In this document: one piece after another, positions 43,646 to 53,062 of the stretch
Position numbering within the stretch: position 1 is the stretch's first letter
How the letters are laid out: every line of letters starts with the position of its first letter
Translations under genes and position numbers: made by a program
Assembly (NCBI RefSeq): GCF_003583365.1
Contig: NZ_QXED01000001.1
Span: 124,001 to 188,000 of the forward strand
Source: Fibrisoma montanum
GTDB lineage: Bacteria > Bacteroidota > Bacteroidia > Cytophagales > Spirosomataceae
Length of the DNA stretch: 64,000 nt
Direction: 5' to 3'
Notes under the pieces: generated by a model
What the model was told of the DNA's origin: nothing
The model's input: the letters and a program-made list of their open reading frames with translations, nothing else
Databases searched by the model: none

Positions 43646-45929
43646 CGGGAGTAACCGTAACGACAATCGATTTGGAAGTCGGTGTATTGCTTTTTTCCGC
43701 TACTGAATCGATAGGCACCAGCACGTTTGTTTCGGGGAAGTAGGCAGCTGCACAGCCGCGGGGTATGCTGTACGGTACGATGATGAACCGATGAGCCGTA
43801 CGCTGCTGACCATCGTACCGGCTGTGCAGATCGATTACCTGCCCGGCCGCCAGCCCCCGACTGGTAATATCATCCGCATTCAGGAATACGACACGTCGTT
43901 CGCCGTAGATACCCCGGTAGCGATCGTCGTTGCCGTACACCGTCGTGTTGAACTGATCGTGGCTGCGCACCGTCATCAACAGCAGTTCGCCGGGTTTCAG
44001 GTCGTGGCTGGTCGGCGTATTGATGGAAAAGTGAGCCTTCCCGTCTGGGGTCGTAAACGTGCGCTTCCGCGGACCGTTGGGAAGATAGAAACCGCCCGGT
44101 TGCCGTACCCGCTCGTTGTAGCGATCAAACCCCTCGACGGTTTGCTCAATCAGGTCGCGGATGTGGTCGTAGTTGCTGATCAGGGCATCCCAGTCTACCG
44201 TCGTTCTGCCGGCCAGCGTCGCTTTGGCCACTCCGGCTACGATAGCCGGCTCGCTCAGCAGATGCGAAGACACCGGCTCTACTACCCCCTTCGACAGATG
44301 AACAACGCCGGTGGTATTTTCCATGCTGACAAACTGCTCGCCGGTTGCCTGCCGGTCGATATCGGAATGGCCAAGACAAGGTAAAATCAGGGCCGTTTCG
44401 CCGTGTATCAGGTGGCTGCGATTCAGCTTGGTCGATACGTGTACGGTCAGTTTACACCGGCGCAAAGCCTCTGCGTTGTAATTAGTATCCGAAGTCGCCA
44501 TCGCAAAGTTGCCGCCCATGCCGAAGAAAACGGTAGCCCGCCCTTCGTGCATCGCTTTCACGGCCGCCACCGTATCGTAGCCATGTTCGCGGGGCGGCTC
44601 AAACTTGAATACCGCGGCCAGTTTATCCAGAAACGCCGGTTTCGGCTTTTCATAAATGCCCATTGTCCGGTCGCCCTGTACGTTGCTGTGCCCCCGAATG
44701 GGCGCGGCTCCCCCACCCTCAATGCCAATACTCCCCTTCAGCAAAAGGACATTGATTACTTCCCGGATCGTCTCAACAGCGTTGCGGTGCTGGGTGAGGC
44801 CCATCGCCCAGCAAATAATGATCTTCTTTTTGAACTTCAGCGCATCCACTACAGCCTGCACGTCTTCGCGTACGAGGCCTGTCTGACTAATCAGTTCATC
44901 GACGTCATATCGGGCGAGATCGGCCAGAAAAGCCTCGTAGCCGGCTGTTTGACCCTCAATAAACGGTTTGTCCAGCACCTGCCCCGGCGCTTTCTGCTCT
45001 TCCTCCAGCAGCAGTTTCGCGATGGCTTTGAGCAGGGCCAAATCGGTGTTGATCCGTATCTGCAGGTAGATATCGGTCAGTTTCTGCCCACCCAGCAGCA
45101 TATCGCGCGGACTCTGCGGGTACTTAAACGCCAGCAGCCCTGTCTCGACCAGCGGGTTTACGGCAATGATCGTTGCGCCGTTCCGTTTGGCCTCCTCCAG
45201 CGGGGTCAGCATCCGCGGGGCATTGGTGCCAGGGTTCTGGCCCATGATTATAATGACGTCGGCCCTGGCAAAATCATCGTATACGATCGAAGCCTTGCCC
45301 AAACCAATGGTTTCGCCCAGGGCCACACCGGTCGATTCGTGGCACATGTTGGAGCAATCGGGCAGGTTGTTCGTGCCGTATTGCCGAACGAATAACTGGT
45401 ACAGAAAGGCCGTTTCATTGGCCGTTCGGCCGGAAGTATAGAAAATCGCTTCGTCCGGCGACGCCAGCCCGTTCAGCGTATCGCCGATGAGTTGAAAGGC
45501 CTCGTTCCAGTCGATAGGAACGTAATGCGTATCACCGGGCCGGATGATCATCGGCTGCGTTAACCGCCCCTGCTGCCCAAGCCAGAAATCTGTTTTTTGC
45601 CGCAGTTCCGCTACCGAATACCGCTGGAATAGCACCGGTGAGGCCGTGTGCTTGGTCATAATTTCGTCGGCCACGGCCTTAGCGCCATTTTCGCAGTACT
45701 CAGCAACAGCCGACCGGTGGCCGTCCGGATCAGGCCAGGCACAGGACGGGCAGTCGTAGCCGTCTTTCTGGTTCAGGTTGACCAGCGCTTTCCAGCCCCG
45801 TCCGATATCAGTGCCACGCAGTACGTGTTCAAATGATTTGACCACCGCCGTCAGGCCGGCGGCTTCGGTTTTGGGCTGACCAACGTTCAGGTTTCCGGTC
45901 AGTTCTTCGGGGGGCGTGTTTTGCTGCAT
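43638..45929 (-). CDS. FdhF/YdeP family molybdopterin oxidoreductase
   Basis: A 763-residue Moco-dependent oxidoreductase related to formate dehydrogenase alpha chain, of the YdeP/CbbBc subgroup. DGYDCPSCAWPDPDG and EYCENGAK near residues 58-80 are the probable iron-sulfur ligands of this subgroup. SNMCHESTGVALGETIG lies at the position of the active-site Cys/SeCys region. IIIMGQNPGTNAPRM, EGGGAAPIRGHSNVQGDRTMG and the C-terminal molydop_binding part (MTVRSHDQFNTTVYGNDDRYRG split over two strands) complete the fold. It lies 21 bases after fdhD, which fits FdhD-dependent sulfuration of its cofactor. YdeP has been linked to acid resistance; the real substrate is unknown. Confidence 0.9.
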   Translation of the reverse strand: MQQNTPPEELTGNLNVGQPKTEAAGLTAVVKSFEHVLRGTDIGRGWKALVNLNQKDGYDCPSCAWPDPDGHRSAVAEYCENGAKAVADEIMTKHTASPVLFQRYSVAELRQKTDFWLGQQGRLTQPMIIRPGDTHYVPIDWNEAFQLIGDTLNGLASPDEAIFYTSGRTANETAFLYQLFVRQYGTNNLPDCSNMCHESTGVALGETIGLGKASIVYDDFARADVIIIMGQNPGTNAPRMLTPLEEAKRNGATIIAVNPLVETGLLAFKYPQSPRDMLLGGQKLTDIYLQIRINTDLALLKAIAKLLLEEEQKAPGQVLDKPFIEGQTAGYEAFLADLARYDVDELISQTGLVREDVQAVVDALKFKKKIIICWAMGLTQHRNAVETIREVINVLLLKGSIGIEGGGAAPIRGHSNVQGDRTMGIYEKPKPAFLDKLAAVFKFEPPREHGYDTVAAVKAMHEGRATVFFGMGGNFAMATSDTNYNAEALRRCKLTVHVSTKLNRSHLIHGETALILPCLGHSDIDRQATGEQFVSMENTTGVVHLSKGVVEPVSSHLLSEPAIVAGVAKATLAGRTTVDWDALISNYDHIRDLIEQTVEGFDRYNERVRQPGGFYLPNGPRKRTFTTPDGKAHFSINTPTSHDLKPGELLLMTVRSHDQFNTTVYGNDDRYRGIYGERRVVFLNADDITSRGLAAGQVIDLHSRYDGQQRTAHRFIIVPYSIPRGCAAAYFPETNVLVPIDSVAEKSNTPTSKSIVVTVTPAT

Positions 45930-45950
45930 AACAGGTTACGGTTTGGGACC

Positions 45951-46799
45951 TCAGACAATGGCCACGGGCCGGTTGATACGTTCCGGGGATGTATAAAGAT
46001 TAAATCGTTCGTCGCGCAGAAAGCCAATGAGCGTCATACCGGCTTCCTGGGCCATCTCGACCGCCAGGCTTGACGGTGCCCCCACGGCCGCGAGCAGCGG
46101 CACACCCACCATCCAGCTTTTCTGCACCAGCTCGACGCCAATCCGGCCGCTTAGCAGTATGCCATACTGGGTAAGTGGCAACCAACGGCTCCAGAAAGCC
46201 GCGCCGATTACTTTGTCCAGCGCGTTGTGTCGACCAATGTCTTCACGTACCAGCAGGAGCCGGCCCGCTTCGTCGAACAAGGCAGCCGCGTGGAGTCCGC
46301 CCGTATAGGCAAACGCCCGCTGCGCATCGCGTACCTGATCCGGCAAAGCCAGCAGTTGATCCGTCGAAAGGTGAAACGAAGAGACAATGGGGCCGGGCGT
46401 GAGCGCCTGCACCGCTTCGATGGTCGCTTTGCCGCACAGGCCACAGCTCGACGAAGTAAACGTATGCCGTTCCAGCCGCTGCCAGTCCACCACTACGCCG
46501 GGGTTCAGCTCCACCCGCAGGACGTTCCCTTGCTTGGTTGCATCCTGAACGCAGTGTCGGCAGGACACGATGTCGGCCGGTTGTTGAATGATGCCTTCGG
46601 TTACTAAAAAGCCAAACGCCAGTTCTTCGTCATGGCCGGGCGTCCGCATGGTTACGGCCAGGCTCCGCTGCTGTCGGTCGTCGACCGGACCAAAGCCGAG
46701 TCGAATCTCCAGCGGCTCTTCCACCGCCAGCAGGTCGGGCGTTTCGGCAACGGTATCACGCTGAATCTTATGAACGGTGACGGGAGCGACCAGAGCCAT
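45951..46799 (-). CDS. fdhD: Formate dehydrogenase accessory sulfurtransferase FdhD
   Basis: A 282-residue protein that passes sulfur from a cysteine desulfurase to the Moco of formate dehydrogenase-type enzymes. Signatures: AVEEPLEIRL, HDEELAFGFLVTEGI, the sulfur-carrying CxxC in SSSCGLCGK, GGLHAAALFD and REDIGRHNALDKVIG. The ATG at 46799 fits the family; a GTG at 46859 would add a non-conserved leader. It is directly upstream of the FdhF/YdeP gene (21 bases), so this enzyme is the obvious client. A second CxxC-like pair (CRHC) is also present. Confidence 0.95.
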   Translation of the reverse strand: MALVAPVTVHKIQRDTVAETPDLLAVEEPLEIRLGFGPVDDRQQRSLAVTMRTPGHDEELAFGFLVTEGIIQQPADIVSCRHCVQDATKQGNVLRVELNPGVVVDWQRLERHTFTSSSCGLCGKATIEAVQALTPGPIVSSFHLSTDQLLALPDQVRDAQRAFAYTGGLHAAALFDEAGRLLLVREDIGRHNALDKVIGAAFWSRWLPLTQYGILLSGRIGVELVQKSWMVGVPLLAAVGAPSSLAVEMAQEAGMTLIGFLRDERFNLYTSPERINRPVAIV

Positions 46800-46870
46800 A
46801 CGTACGCGGGGTTTGTGTGTATGATAACGATCTGTGCAGGCAAAAAGATTGATACACACCCAAAGTCTGG

Positions 46871-47410
46871 CTACCCAACCAGCCAGATCCGATCCGCTTC
46901 GGCCCCCTGCTCAGTCCATTCGACCAGGACCCGCTGCGATTCCAGGGTATTGACGCGTTTGCCGGTATAGTCTGGCTTGATGGGCAGATCGCGGTTGTAG
47001 CGCCGGTCGACCAGAACGAGTAACTCCACCTGACGCGGCCGGCCGAAGGCCGTCATCGCATCCAGCGCGGCCCTGACCATCCGGCCCGTTGCCAGTACAT
47101 CGTCGATCAGAATAACGCGTTTATCTTCAATCAAAAACGGTACATGAGTCGTATTGGGCCGCAGTGGAGAATCGCGCCGGCGAAAGTCGTCGCGGTAGAA
47201 CGTAGCATCCAGATAGCCCAGCGGCACCTCGCGCCCCAGCGTACGGTTCAACTCCCGGCTTACCCGCTCGGCAAAATAAATACCGCGGGGCTGCATACCC
47301 AGCAGCACGGAATGGGCGAAATCCTGGTGTTTTTCGATCAGTTCCTGCGTGAGCCGACTGATAACAATCTCCAGCAGCGGACTGGAAAGGATAAGGCGTT
47401 GTTGATTCAT
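46871..47410 (-). CDS. pyrR: PyrR-like bifunctional regulator/uracil phosphoribosyltransferase
   Basis: A 179-residue type I phosphoribosyltransferase. The PRPP-binding loop is VILIDDVLATGRMVRAALDA, and QPRGIYFAERVSREL and LVDRRYNRDLPIKPDYTGK are PyrR signatures. In Gram-positive bacteria PyrR binds pyr leader RNA; in Bacteroidota that role is uncertain and the protein may act mainly as a phosphoribosyltransferase. No pyr biosynthetic gene is adjacent. It lies 71 bases upstream of fdhD on the same strand and is divergent from pth. Confidence 0.9.
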   Translation of the reverse strand: MNQQRLILSSPLLEIVISRLTQELIEKHQDFAHSVLLGMQPRGIYFAERVSRELNRTLGREVPLGYLDATFYRDDFRRRDSPLRPNTTHVPFLIEDKRVILIDDVLATGRMVRAALDAMTAFGRPRQVELLVLVDRRYNRDLPIKPDYTGKRVNTLESQRVLVEWTEQGAEADRIWLVG

Positions 47411-47552
47411 GAGGTAAAAATAGTCAATCAGTTAGTCAATTAGTTCGTTCTTGTGGGCGAAGACAAGTAGTAAGGTATGACGGCCCGCGTTGAAAATAGT
47501 ACGAAGTTTGCGGCTGATTAGGTCTTGATTAACGCATCCACTGATCTGGATT

Positions 47553-48116
47553 ATGACTAAATTCCTGCTTGTGGGCCTCGGAAACATCGGCCCGGAATAC
47601 GCACTCACCCGCCATAACGCGGGCTTTATGGTACTTGACCGCCTGGCGGCTCAGCATGACTTTGCCTTCTCGATGACCCGTCTGGCCTATACCGCCAAAT
47701 GGCAGCACAAAGGCAAGCAGTTGTTTTTTGTGAAACCCACTACGTACATGAATCTCAGCGGCCGGGCGGTTCAGTACTACCTGAAGCAGGAAAACATCCC
47801 GGTCGACAACCTGCTGGTTATCACCGACGACAAAGATTTGCCCTTTGGCAAGCTGCGCCTGAAGCCCAAAGGATCGCCGGGGGGACACAACGGGTTGCGC
47901 CACATCGACGAGGTGCTGGGCACCCAAGAGTACGCCCGGCTTCGGGTCGGAATCGGCAATAATTTTTCGAAAGGCCGTCAGGTAGATTTCGTATTGGGGC
48001 AGTTTCCTGAGGATGAACTGATCCAATTACCGGACTATCTGGACCGGGCAGGCAATGCAGCCCTCGCGTTTTGCACTATGGGAATACAATTTGCTATGAA
48101 CAATTTTAACCAATAA
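47553..48116 (+). CDS. pth: Peptidyl-tRNA hydrolase
   Basis: A 187-residue enzyme releasing tRNA from stalled peptidyl-tRNA. The family start MTKFLLVGLGNIGPEY leads to the catalytic His21 in TRHNAGF, FVKPTTYMNLSG, the catalytic Asp in VITDDKDLPFGKLRLK, GSPGGHNGLRHI and RLRVGIGN. Length is normal. It is often beside rplY (ctc) in Bacteroidota; here only unrelated genes flank it. An AT-rich island follows directly after its stop. Confidence 0.97.
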   Translation: MTKFLLVGLGNIGPEYALTRHNAGFMVLDRLAAQHDFAFSMTRLAYTAKWQHKGKQLFFVKPTTYMNLSGRAVQYYLKQENIPVDNLLVITDDKDLPFGKLRLKPKGSPGGHNGLRHIDEVLGTQEYARLRVGIGNNFSKGRQVDFVLGQFPEDELIQLPDYLDRAGNAALAFCTMGIQFAMNNFNQ

Positions 48117-48356
48117 TATAATTTAATAAAGAACTTTTAAAAATATCAATTAAATTTTTTATACAAATCAATAGTTATTGGTATAAAATATTATTCTGTA
48201 TAAATGATATTTACGTCGAATTTTTTCGATATAATAACTAAACACAATCTATTATTCAAAATAAAATTCTATACCGTCCTATACGAACCTTTGTATTCAA
48301 AGAATTTATTAAGATATTTGTGCGTTCAATAACTGAAACCAAAATAGAACAAATCA
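48117..48356. other. Strongly AT-rich island
   Basis: About 240 bases between pth and the exported protein gene consist mostly of A and T, in sharp contrast to the GC-rich surroundings. No open frame, no clear hairpin terminator and no complete TAnnTTTG box are seen. GATATTTG at 48313-48320 and ACCTTTG at 48286-48292 are partial matches. It probably carries the promoter of the next gene and may mark an acquired segment. Confidence 0.6.
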
Positions 48357-48794
48357 ATGAAATCGCGTGTTATCTTTGTGTCGCTGGTTCTTGCATTAGG
48401 ACTGGCGGTCGAACAGGCAACCGCGGCTACCACCTTCACCGATGATAGCCCGGCAGCAAACAAGCCGGCAACCGCCTTGCTGGTCAATGGAACTGAGAAG
48501 CAATTTGCTTCCTACATTGAACAGCGTGTAAGTCGATTCGCTCGTAAATCAGATTGGCAAAACTACATAAGTGTAGTTACGTTGTATAACCAGAATCCAG
48601 TAGCGGTGCTAAGCCTCGATAAGGCCACCCGGGATTCATTCAACGAAGCCGCTGATCGGTTGAACGAGCAACTGGCTAAACGTAGTGATTCCGGAGCCAG
48701 CCGCTGGTTGACTCAGGCTAATTACACGACCCGGATGATCAATTTCCTTTGGGATACTGATCGGAGAGCCAGCGAACCACTTGAGCTAGAGTAG
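48357..48794 (+). CDS. Small exported protein of unknown function
   Basis: A 145-residue protein with a clear signal peptide (MKSRVIFVSLVLALGLAVEQATA) and a mature part of about 120 residues without cysteines or further hydrophobic helices. The middle (QFASYIEQRVSRFARKSDWQ) and C-terminal half (AADRLNEQLAKRS) look helical. No family is recognised. It follows the AT-rich island and ends before a hairpin terminator, so it is a single transcription unit. Its codon use is less GC-biased than that of its neighbours. Confidence 0.7.
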   Translation: MKSRVIFVSLVLALGLAVEQATAATTFTDDSPAANKPATALLVNGTEKQFASYIEQRVSRFARKSDWQNYISVVTLYNQNPVAVLSLDKATRDSFNEAADRLNEQLAKRSDSGASRWLTQANYTTRMINFLWDTDRRASEPLELE

Positions 48795-48894
48795 TTGAAA
48801 ATTATACCAAATTGCTCAGGTTTTTTGGAACAGAAATGGGTAAAAGTTAGTTTTTCATGTAGAAAAGGTTAAGGGTTTAGGAATAGTCAGTATA

Positions 48895-48932
48895 GGGTCC
48901 TCTGCTTCGATCAGGGGACCTTATCTTTTTTA
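48895..48932 (+). terminator. Terminator after the small exported protein gene
   Basis: A 9-bp stem with one G-T pair (48896-48904 with 48912-48920) is followed by TTATCTTTTTT. It ends 17 bases before the nucleotidyltransferase ATG. Confidence 0.65.
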
Positions 48933-48948
48933 TGGGTATTTTGGCCCC

Positions 48949-50031
48949 ATGACTATCCAGGAACTGCGCGAACGTAACCTTATTCTGTTTGAGTGCATCA
49001 GTGGCAGCAAGGCCTACGGCACCGATCTTCCTACGTCCGATACCGATATCCGGGGCGTTTTTGTGATGCCCCAGGATGAGTTGTACGGCCTGCATTACGT
49101 TGAGCAGATCAACGACGACCGCAACGATGTGGTCTTTTACGAACTTCGCCGGTTTGTCGAGCTCCTCGCTAAAAATAATCCGAACATCCTGGAATTACTC
49201 TGCACTCCGGCCGACTGTGTGCTGTACCGCCACCCACTCATGGATCGGCTTCGGCCGGACGTTTTTCTGTCACGTTTGTGTAAGGTTACGTTCGCGGGCT
49301 ATGCGGTAAGCCAGATCAAAAAAGCCCGTGGTCTCAATAAGAAGATTCTGAATCCGATTCCGAAAGAACGTAAGTCGCTGCTTCACTTCTGCTACGTTCT
49401 GGCCGAACAGAACAACTTGTCATCAGCTTCCCGGCCGCTCCTCGATTTTTTGGCCGAACGCCACTGGCAGCAGGCGCAGTGCGGCCTGGTCAGCATTCCG
49501 CACGCCCGCGATCTATACGCCCTCTATTATGATCCCACCGGCACCCTGAGGTTCAAGGGCGTTATAAAATACCCCGAAGCCGACGAGGTGACGCTCAGCA
49601 GCGTTCCGAAGGACATGGCTCCTTCTGCCTTTCTCTCCGTTAATCACGACGGATATTCGAGTTACTGTAAAGACTACCGGGAATACTGGGAATGGGTGGA
49701 AAAGCGAAACGAAGTCCGTTTCCAGAATACCCTCGAACACGGCAAACAATACGATGCCAAAAACATGATGCATACGTTCCGGCTGCTCGATATGGCCGCC
49801 GAAATTCTGCGGGCCGGCCAGGTAATCGTGCGTCGACCCAACCGCGATGAACTGCTCCGCATCCGGGCCGGTGCCTACGACTACGACGACCTGATTGCTC
49901 GGGCCGAGCAGAAAGTAGCGGCAGTTGAAGCGGCTGCCAACACCAGCCCCCTACCCGACCACCCGGACCTGGAACGTATTGAGCGCCTGTTGATTGAGAT
50001 GCGGAAAGCGTGGTACGCCAGCGTAGCCTGA
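48949..50031 (+). CDS. RlaP-like nucleotidyltransferase (DNA polymerase beta superfamily)
   Basis: A 360-residue nucleotidyltransferase. The active site is near the N-terminus: GSKAYGTDLPTSDTDIRG with Gly19-Ser20 and metal-binding Asp31 and Asp33, followed by GVFVMP. This arrangement is that of the RlaP family (PF10127), named for association with RNA-repair ligase clusters. The C-terminal half is helical with RRPNRDELLRIRAGAYDYDDL. No RNA ligase, RtcB or Hen1 gene is adjacent, so the link to RNA repair is not supported here. It could also be a toxin-type or tRNA-modifying nucleotidyltransferase. Cytoplasmic. Confidence 0.85.
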   Translation: MTIQELRERNLILFECISGSKAYGTDLPTSDTDIRGVFVMPQDELYGLHYVEQINDDRNDVVFYELRRFVELLAKNNPNILELLCTPADCVLYRHPLMDRLRPDVFLSRLCKVTFAGYAVSQIKKARGLNKKILNPIPKERKSLLHFCYVLAEQNNLSSASRPLLDFLAERHWQQAQCGLVSIPHARDLYALYYDPTGTLRFKGVIKYPEADEVTLSSVPKDMAPSAFLSVNHDGYSSYCKDYREYWEWVEKRNEVRFQNTLEHGKQYDAKNMMHTFRLLDMAAEILRAGQVIVRRPNRDELLRIRAGAYDYDDLIARAEQKVAAVEAAANTSPLPDHPDLERIERLLIEMRKAWYASVA

Positions 50032-50132
50032 TTCTGACATTACGGCTTACTTCCCTAACAATCAAAGCAAAGCTACGTAACAGCTAGTTTGAAGGTCTGA
50101 CCGCGACCACTTGTACCAGACTATCAACCAAC

Positions 50133-50175
50133 AAAAAAGCCAGCCCTCAATGCGGGACTGGCTTTCACGTTTTCT
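50133..50175. terminator. Bidirectional terminator
   Basis: AAAGCCAG (50136-50143) pairs with CTGGCTTT (50158-50165), with a CCC/GGG inner pair after a bulge. Runs of A upstream and CGTTTTCTT downstream give U-tracts on both strands. It lies between the convergent nucleotidyltransferase and receptor genes. Confidence 0.7.
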
Positions 50176-50231
50176 TAACCTAAACTAAACTCTATGCTCT
50201 TTAGTATCTGTGTCCGTCTGTTCCAGCAGGC

Positions 50232-52685
50232 TTAGTTGCTGCCACCACCGGCCCGGTTGCGTTCGGCTTCCGTACTGGTGCTGCGCTGGCGGGCAGCTTT
50301 TACGTTCTGGTTACCGAAACGGTAGGTGAACGTAACACGGGCGACCCGGCTCTCCCAGCGGGAGGTGATTCGGAAATCAATATCCTGGTATTTGGCGTAT
50401 CCTTTGAACTGGTTCAGCCAGAAAGGATCGTTTACGTTCAGTTTCAGCGTACCCTTCTTGTTCAGGACCGTCTTCTGCAAGCCGACACTGAAGGCGCCCT
50501 GTGGCTGGTAGCGGTAGAAACCATACAGCCCCTTCGAGTTGTACCAGCCCGCCAGTTCGGCCGAGAACCCTTTGCCCAGCGTGAACGTGTTCGATGAGTA
50601 CAGGTTGTAGGCGACAAAGTCTACGTTGTACTGCGCACCGAGGTAGGGCGAATCAAACTTGTTGTAGAACACCGTAATGTTGTTCTGCATGTTCCACCAC
50701 TTCCGGATCGGCAGCGGGAAACTCATCGTCAGGCTCACATTATCCTGCGTCGCCAGGTTGTCGGACGTAACGTAGGTAATGTTCTGCTCCGGAATCTGGC
50801 CCGGCACCTCGTTTACGATTACGTCCGTAGTGCGGCTGTACGACAGCGAGGTTGAGAACGATCCCTTATACACGTGCGTCAACTGGTACGAGTTCGTGAA
50901 CTGTGGTTTCAGGTACGGGTTGCCCTGCTGGTACGTGTACGGATCGAGGTAGAACCGGAACGGATTCAGGTTCTGATAGTTCGGGCGGTCGATCCGGCGG
51001 CTGTACGAAAAGTTCAGTACGTTGCTGGTATCGAGCTGCCGCGACAGGAACAGCGTCGGGAACAGGTTGGTATAGTTCCGGTCCACAACGCGGTTCAGCG
51101 TTACCGAATTACCTTTTGAGTGCGTCTGCTCAACCCGCAGGCCAAACTGCAAACTCGTTTTCTTATCCAGCTTACCTGAGTAATTGGCATACACTGCGTT
51201 GATATTTTCCTGGTATTTAAACCGGTTACTCTGGTTTTCATTCAATACCCAGCGGTTATCGAGCAGATTCTCGAACACCAGGTTGTTGTCTGACTGTACG
51301 TAGCTGCTCTTGATACCAGTTTCCCATTTTCCTTTCTTCGTCGGGTGCACGTAGTCTGACTTGAATGCCCAGATGTCGATCACCGACGGCATATCATTGC
51401 GAACCGTTTCGGTTGGCTGCTCAATTTCGTCCTGCGCGTTCCGGTACGTCGTCACCAGATTATTGTACGAATCGCCGTTATAGCGCGAGTAATCCATGTC
51501 GGCGGTCAGCTCACGGCCTTTGCCGTTGAATTCGTATTTATAGTTCAGATTCCCGGTCAGGTTCGTCCACTTGTTCTGAACCGTTACGGCAGTGGTCGGC
51601 TTCAACGTAATCTCACCGGCCGCGTTCCGAATGATGGTGTTGTTGACGGCATTGTACTGATTCCAGTCGTTGATAAATCCTGTAGCCAGTACCCCGATCG
51701 TGCTTTTCTTACTGACGAAATAGTCCAACCCGGCCCGGTAGGTATGTCCGTCGAAGCGGTTCGGGCGGTACGATTTCTGGTCGAAGTACGTAACCGTACC
51801 GTTGAACGGAATAAGCCGGTTCAGTTCATTCTCCTGAAAACGCCGGTTGTGGAAGTAGCTGTAATTACCGAATACGTTGATCTTTCCTTCGCGGTGGTTC
51901 AGGTTCAGGCTCGTGTTGTATTTTTCGAAGCGGCCCATTCCCAATCCGGCGACCCACGTACCATTCGTGCCGAAGTTCTTGTTTTTCTTCATCTTGATGT
52001 TGATGATCCCCGAGTTACCGGCCGCGTCGTATTTAGAACCGGGGTTCGTGATGATCTCAATTTTCTCGATGTTATCACTCGGCGTGTTTTTCAGCAGATT
52101 GGCCACCTCCTGCCCCGACAGATACGTCTGCTTGCCGTCGATATAAACAATTACCCCTGATTTACCTTTCAGCTGAATCTGATCGTTCTGGCGGTCAATA
52201 GTTACGCCCGGTGCTTTTTCGAGCACTTCCAGGGCGGTATTGCCGCTGGCAACGATGCTGTTTTCAACATTTACGACCGTACGGTCTACCTGCTGTTCAA
52301 TGAACGGTTTTTTGGCTACCACCTTTACTTCCGACAGGTTTTGGGTCTCATCGGTCATGGCCAGCGCCGGTACTTCAACGGCTGGCCGGGCCTCATCCAA
52401 TGCAAACCGCTGACTGTACGCCTTGCGGTATCCTATCTGCTGCGCAGCCACCAGGTATTCGCCGGCGCCTACGTTTTCAAATTCATAATGACCAACGGCA
52501 TCACTGACAGCCCCTTTTACCAGGGTCGAGTCTTTTGCCTTAAGTAACATCATGGTCGTAAACTCAAGCGGTTTACCGGCCACTGTTCCAACCTGCCCGT
52601 ATACTTTACCGCGGGTTGGAATCTGCCCGAATGCGGTGGTTACCGTTACCAGAACAACCGCTAAAAAAGTACATATCGATTTCAT
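50232..52685 (-). CDS. TonB-dependent receptor-like outer-membrane beta-barrel protein (OMP_b-brl_3)
   Basis: An 817-residue outer-membrane protein. The ATG at 52685 gives a clean signal peptide (MKSICTFLAVVLVTVTTAFG); an ATG 30 bases upstream is less likely. A carboxypeptidase regulatory-like Ig domain (about residues 25-105) precedes a plug-like domain (about 110-225; LEVLEKAPGVTIDRQNDQI, KNTPSDNIEKIEIITNPGSK) and a large barrel typical of the OMP_b-brl_3 family. The C-terminus is a Gly/Asn-rich tail without the usual terminal aromatic residue. Such proteins resemble TonB receptors but their ligands are mostly unknown. No SusD partner is adjacent. Confidence 0.9.
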   Translation of the reverse strand: MKSICTFLAVVLVTVTTAFGQIPTRGKVYGQVGTVAGKPLEFTTMMLLKAKDSTLVKGAVSDAVGHYEFENVGAGEYLVAAQQIGYRKAYSQRFALDEARPAVEVPALAMTDETQNLSEVKVVAKKPFIEQQVDRTVVNVENSIVASGNTALEVLEKAPGVTIDRQNDQIQLKGKSGVIVYIDGKQTYLSGQEVANLLKNTPSDNIEKIEIITNPGSKYDAAGNSGIINIKMKKNKNFGTNGTWVAGLGMGRFEKYNTSLNLNHREGKINVFGNYSYFHNRRFQENELNRLIPFNGTVTYFDQKSYRPNRFDGHTYRAGLDYFVSKKSTIGVLATGFINDWNQYNAVNNTIIRNAAGEITLKPTTAVTVQNKWTNLTGNLNYKYEFNGKGRELTADMDYSRYNGDSYNNLVTTYRNAQDEIEQPTETVRNDMPSVIDIWAFKSDYVHPTKKGKWETGIKSSYVQSDNNLVFENLLDNRWVLNENQSNRFKYQENINAVYANYSGKLDKKTSLQFGLRVEQTHSKGNSVTLNRVVDRNYTNLFPTLFLSRQLDTSNVLNFSYSRRIDRPNYQNLNPFRFYLDPYTYQQGNPYLKPQFTNSYQLTHVYKGSFSTSLSYSRTTDVIVNEVPGQIPEQNITYVTSDNLATQDNVSLTMSFPLPIRKWWNMQNNITVFYNKFDSPYLGAQYNVDFVAYNLYSSNTFTLGKGFSAELAGWYNSKGLYGFYRYQPQGAFSVGLQKTVLNKKGTLKLNVNDPFWLNQFKGYAKYQDIDFRITSRWESRVARVTFTYRFGNQNVKAARQRSTSTEAERNRAGGGSN

Positions 52686-52739
52686 ACCAGCTGCTTTAAA
52701 AAGGAAAGGTTTCATTAGACTTGCTGCGTAAGTACATGG

Positions 52740-52747
52740 CAAAAGTA
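52740..52747 (-). promoter_or_regulatory. Candidate -7 box of the receptor gene
   Basis: Read on the minus strand, TACTTTTG matches TAnnTTTG exactly and lies 54 bases before the receptor ATG. No TTG is found at the expected -33 distance. Confidence 0.35.
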
Positions 52748-53062
52748 GGTAGTATGCATCACCGGGTACCTGTTCTTACACAAGCGGTCTATTGAGCTGT
52801 ATGAACGGATTATGCAACGGGCTTACTGATTGATGAAGGGAATTTGGGTAAAGAGTGAAGTCAGTTACCCAACGTTGCATCCGGGTGCAATTATTTTTCA
52901 GGAAAATTTAAGACCGCTTATTATTGGTACCGGGTGATGCGGATAAGTGCCTTGATGGCTGACCCCTAAGTGGCGTATCGGAAACTTTTGGATGCCCGCA
53001 CGATCCAATCGTACGTCGTGCGGGCCATCCAGTCTGGGTTCTTTTAAGAGCCTACTGCCAGA
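52748..53062. other. Intergenic region with one hairpin
   Basis: A gap of 315 bases. Bases 52990-53003 pair with 53016-53030 (14 bp with one bulged base); this GC-rich hairpin lies downstream of the OM barrel gene and may end its transcript, although the T-tract is poor. The part next to the receptor gene probably holds its promoter. No open frame is supported. Confidence 0.45.

Noticed and set aside
44403-45395. 330-codon plus-strand frame inside the molybdoenzyme gene
   Set aside because: Shadow of a well-supported oxidoreductase frame on the minus strand.
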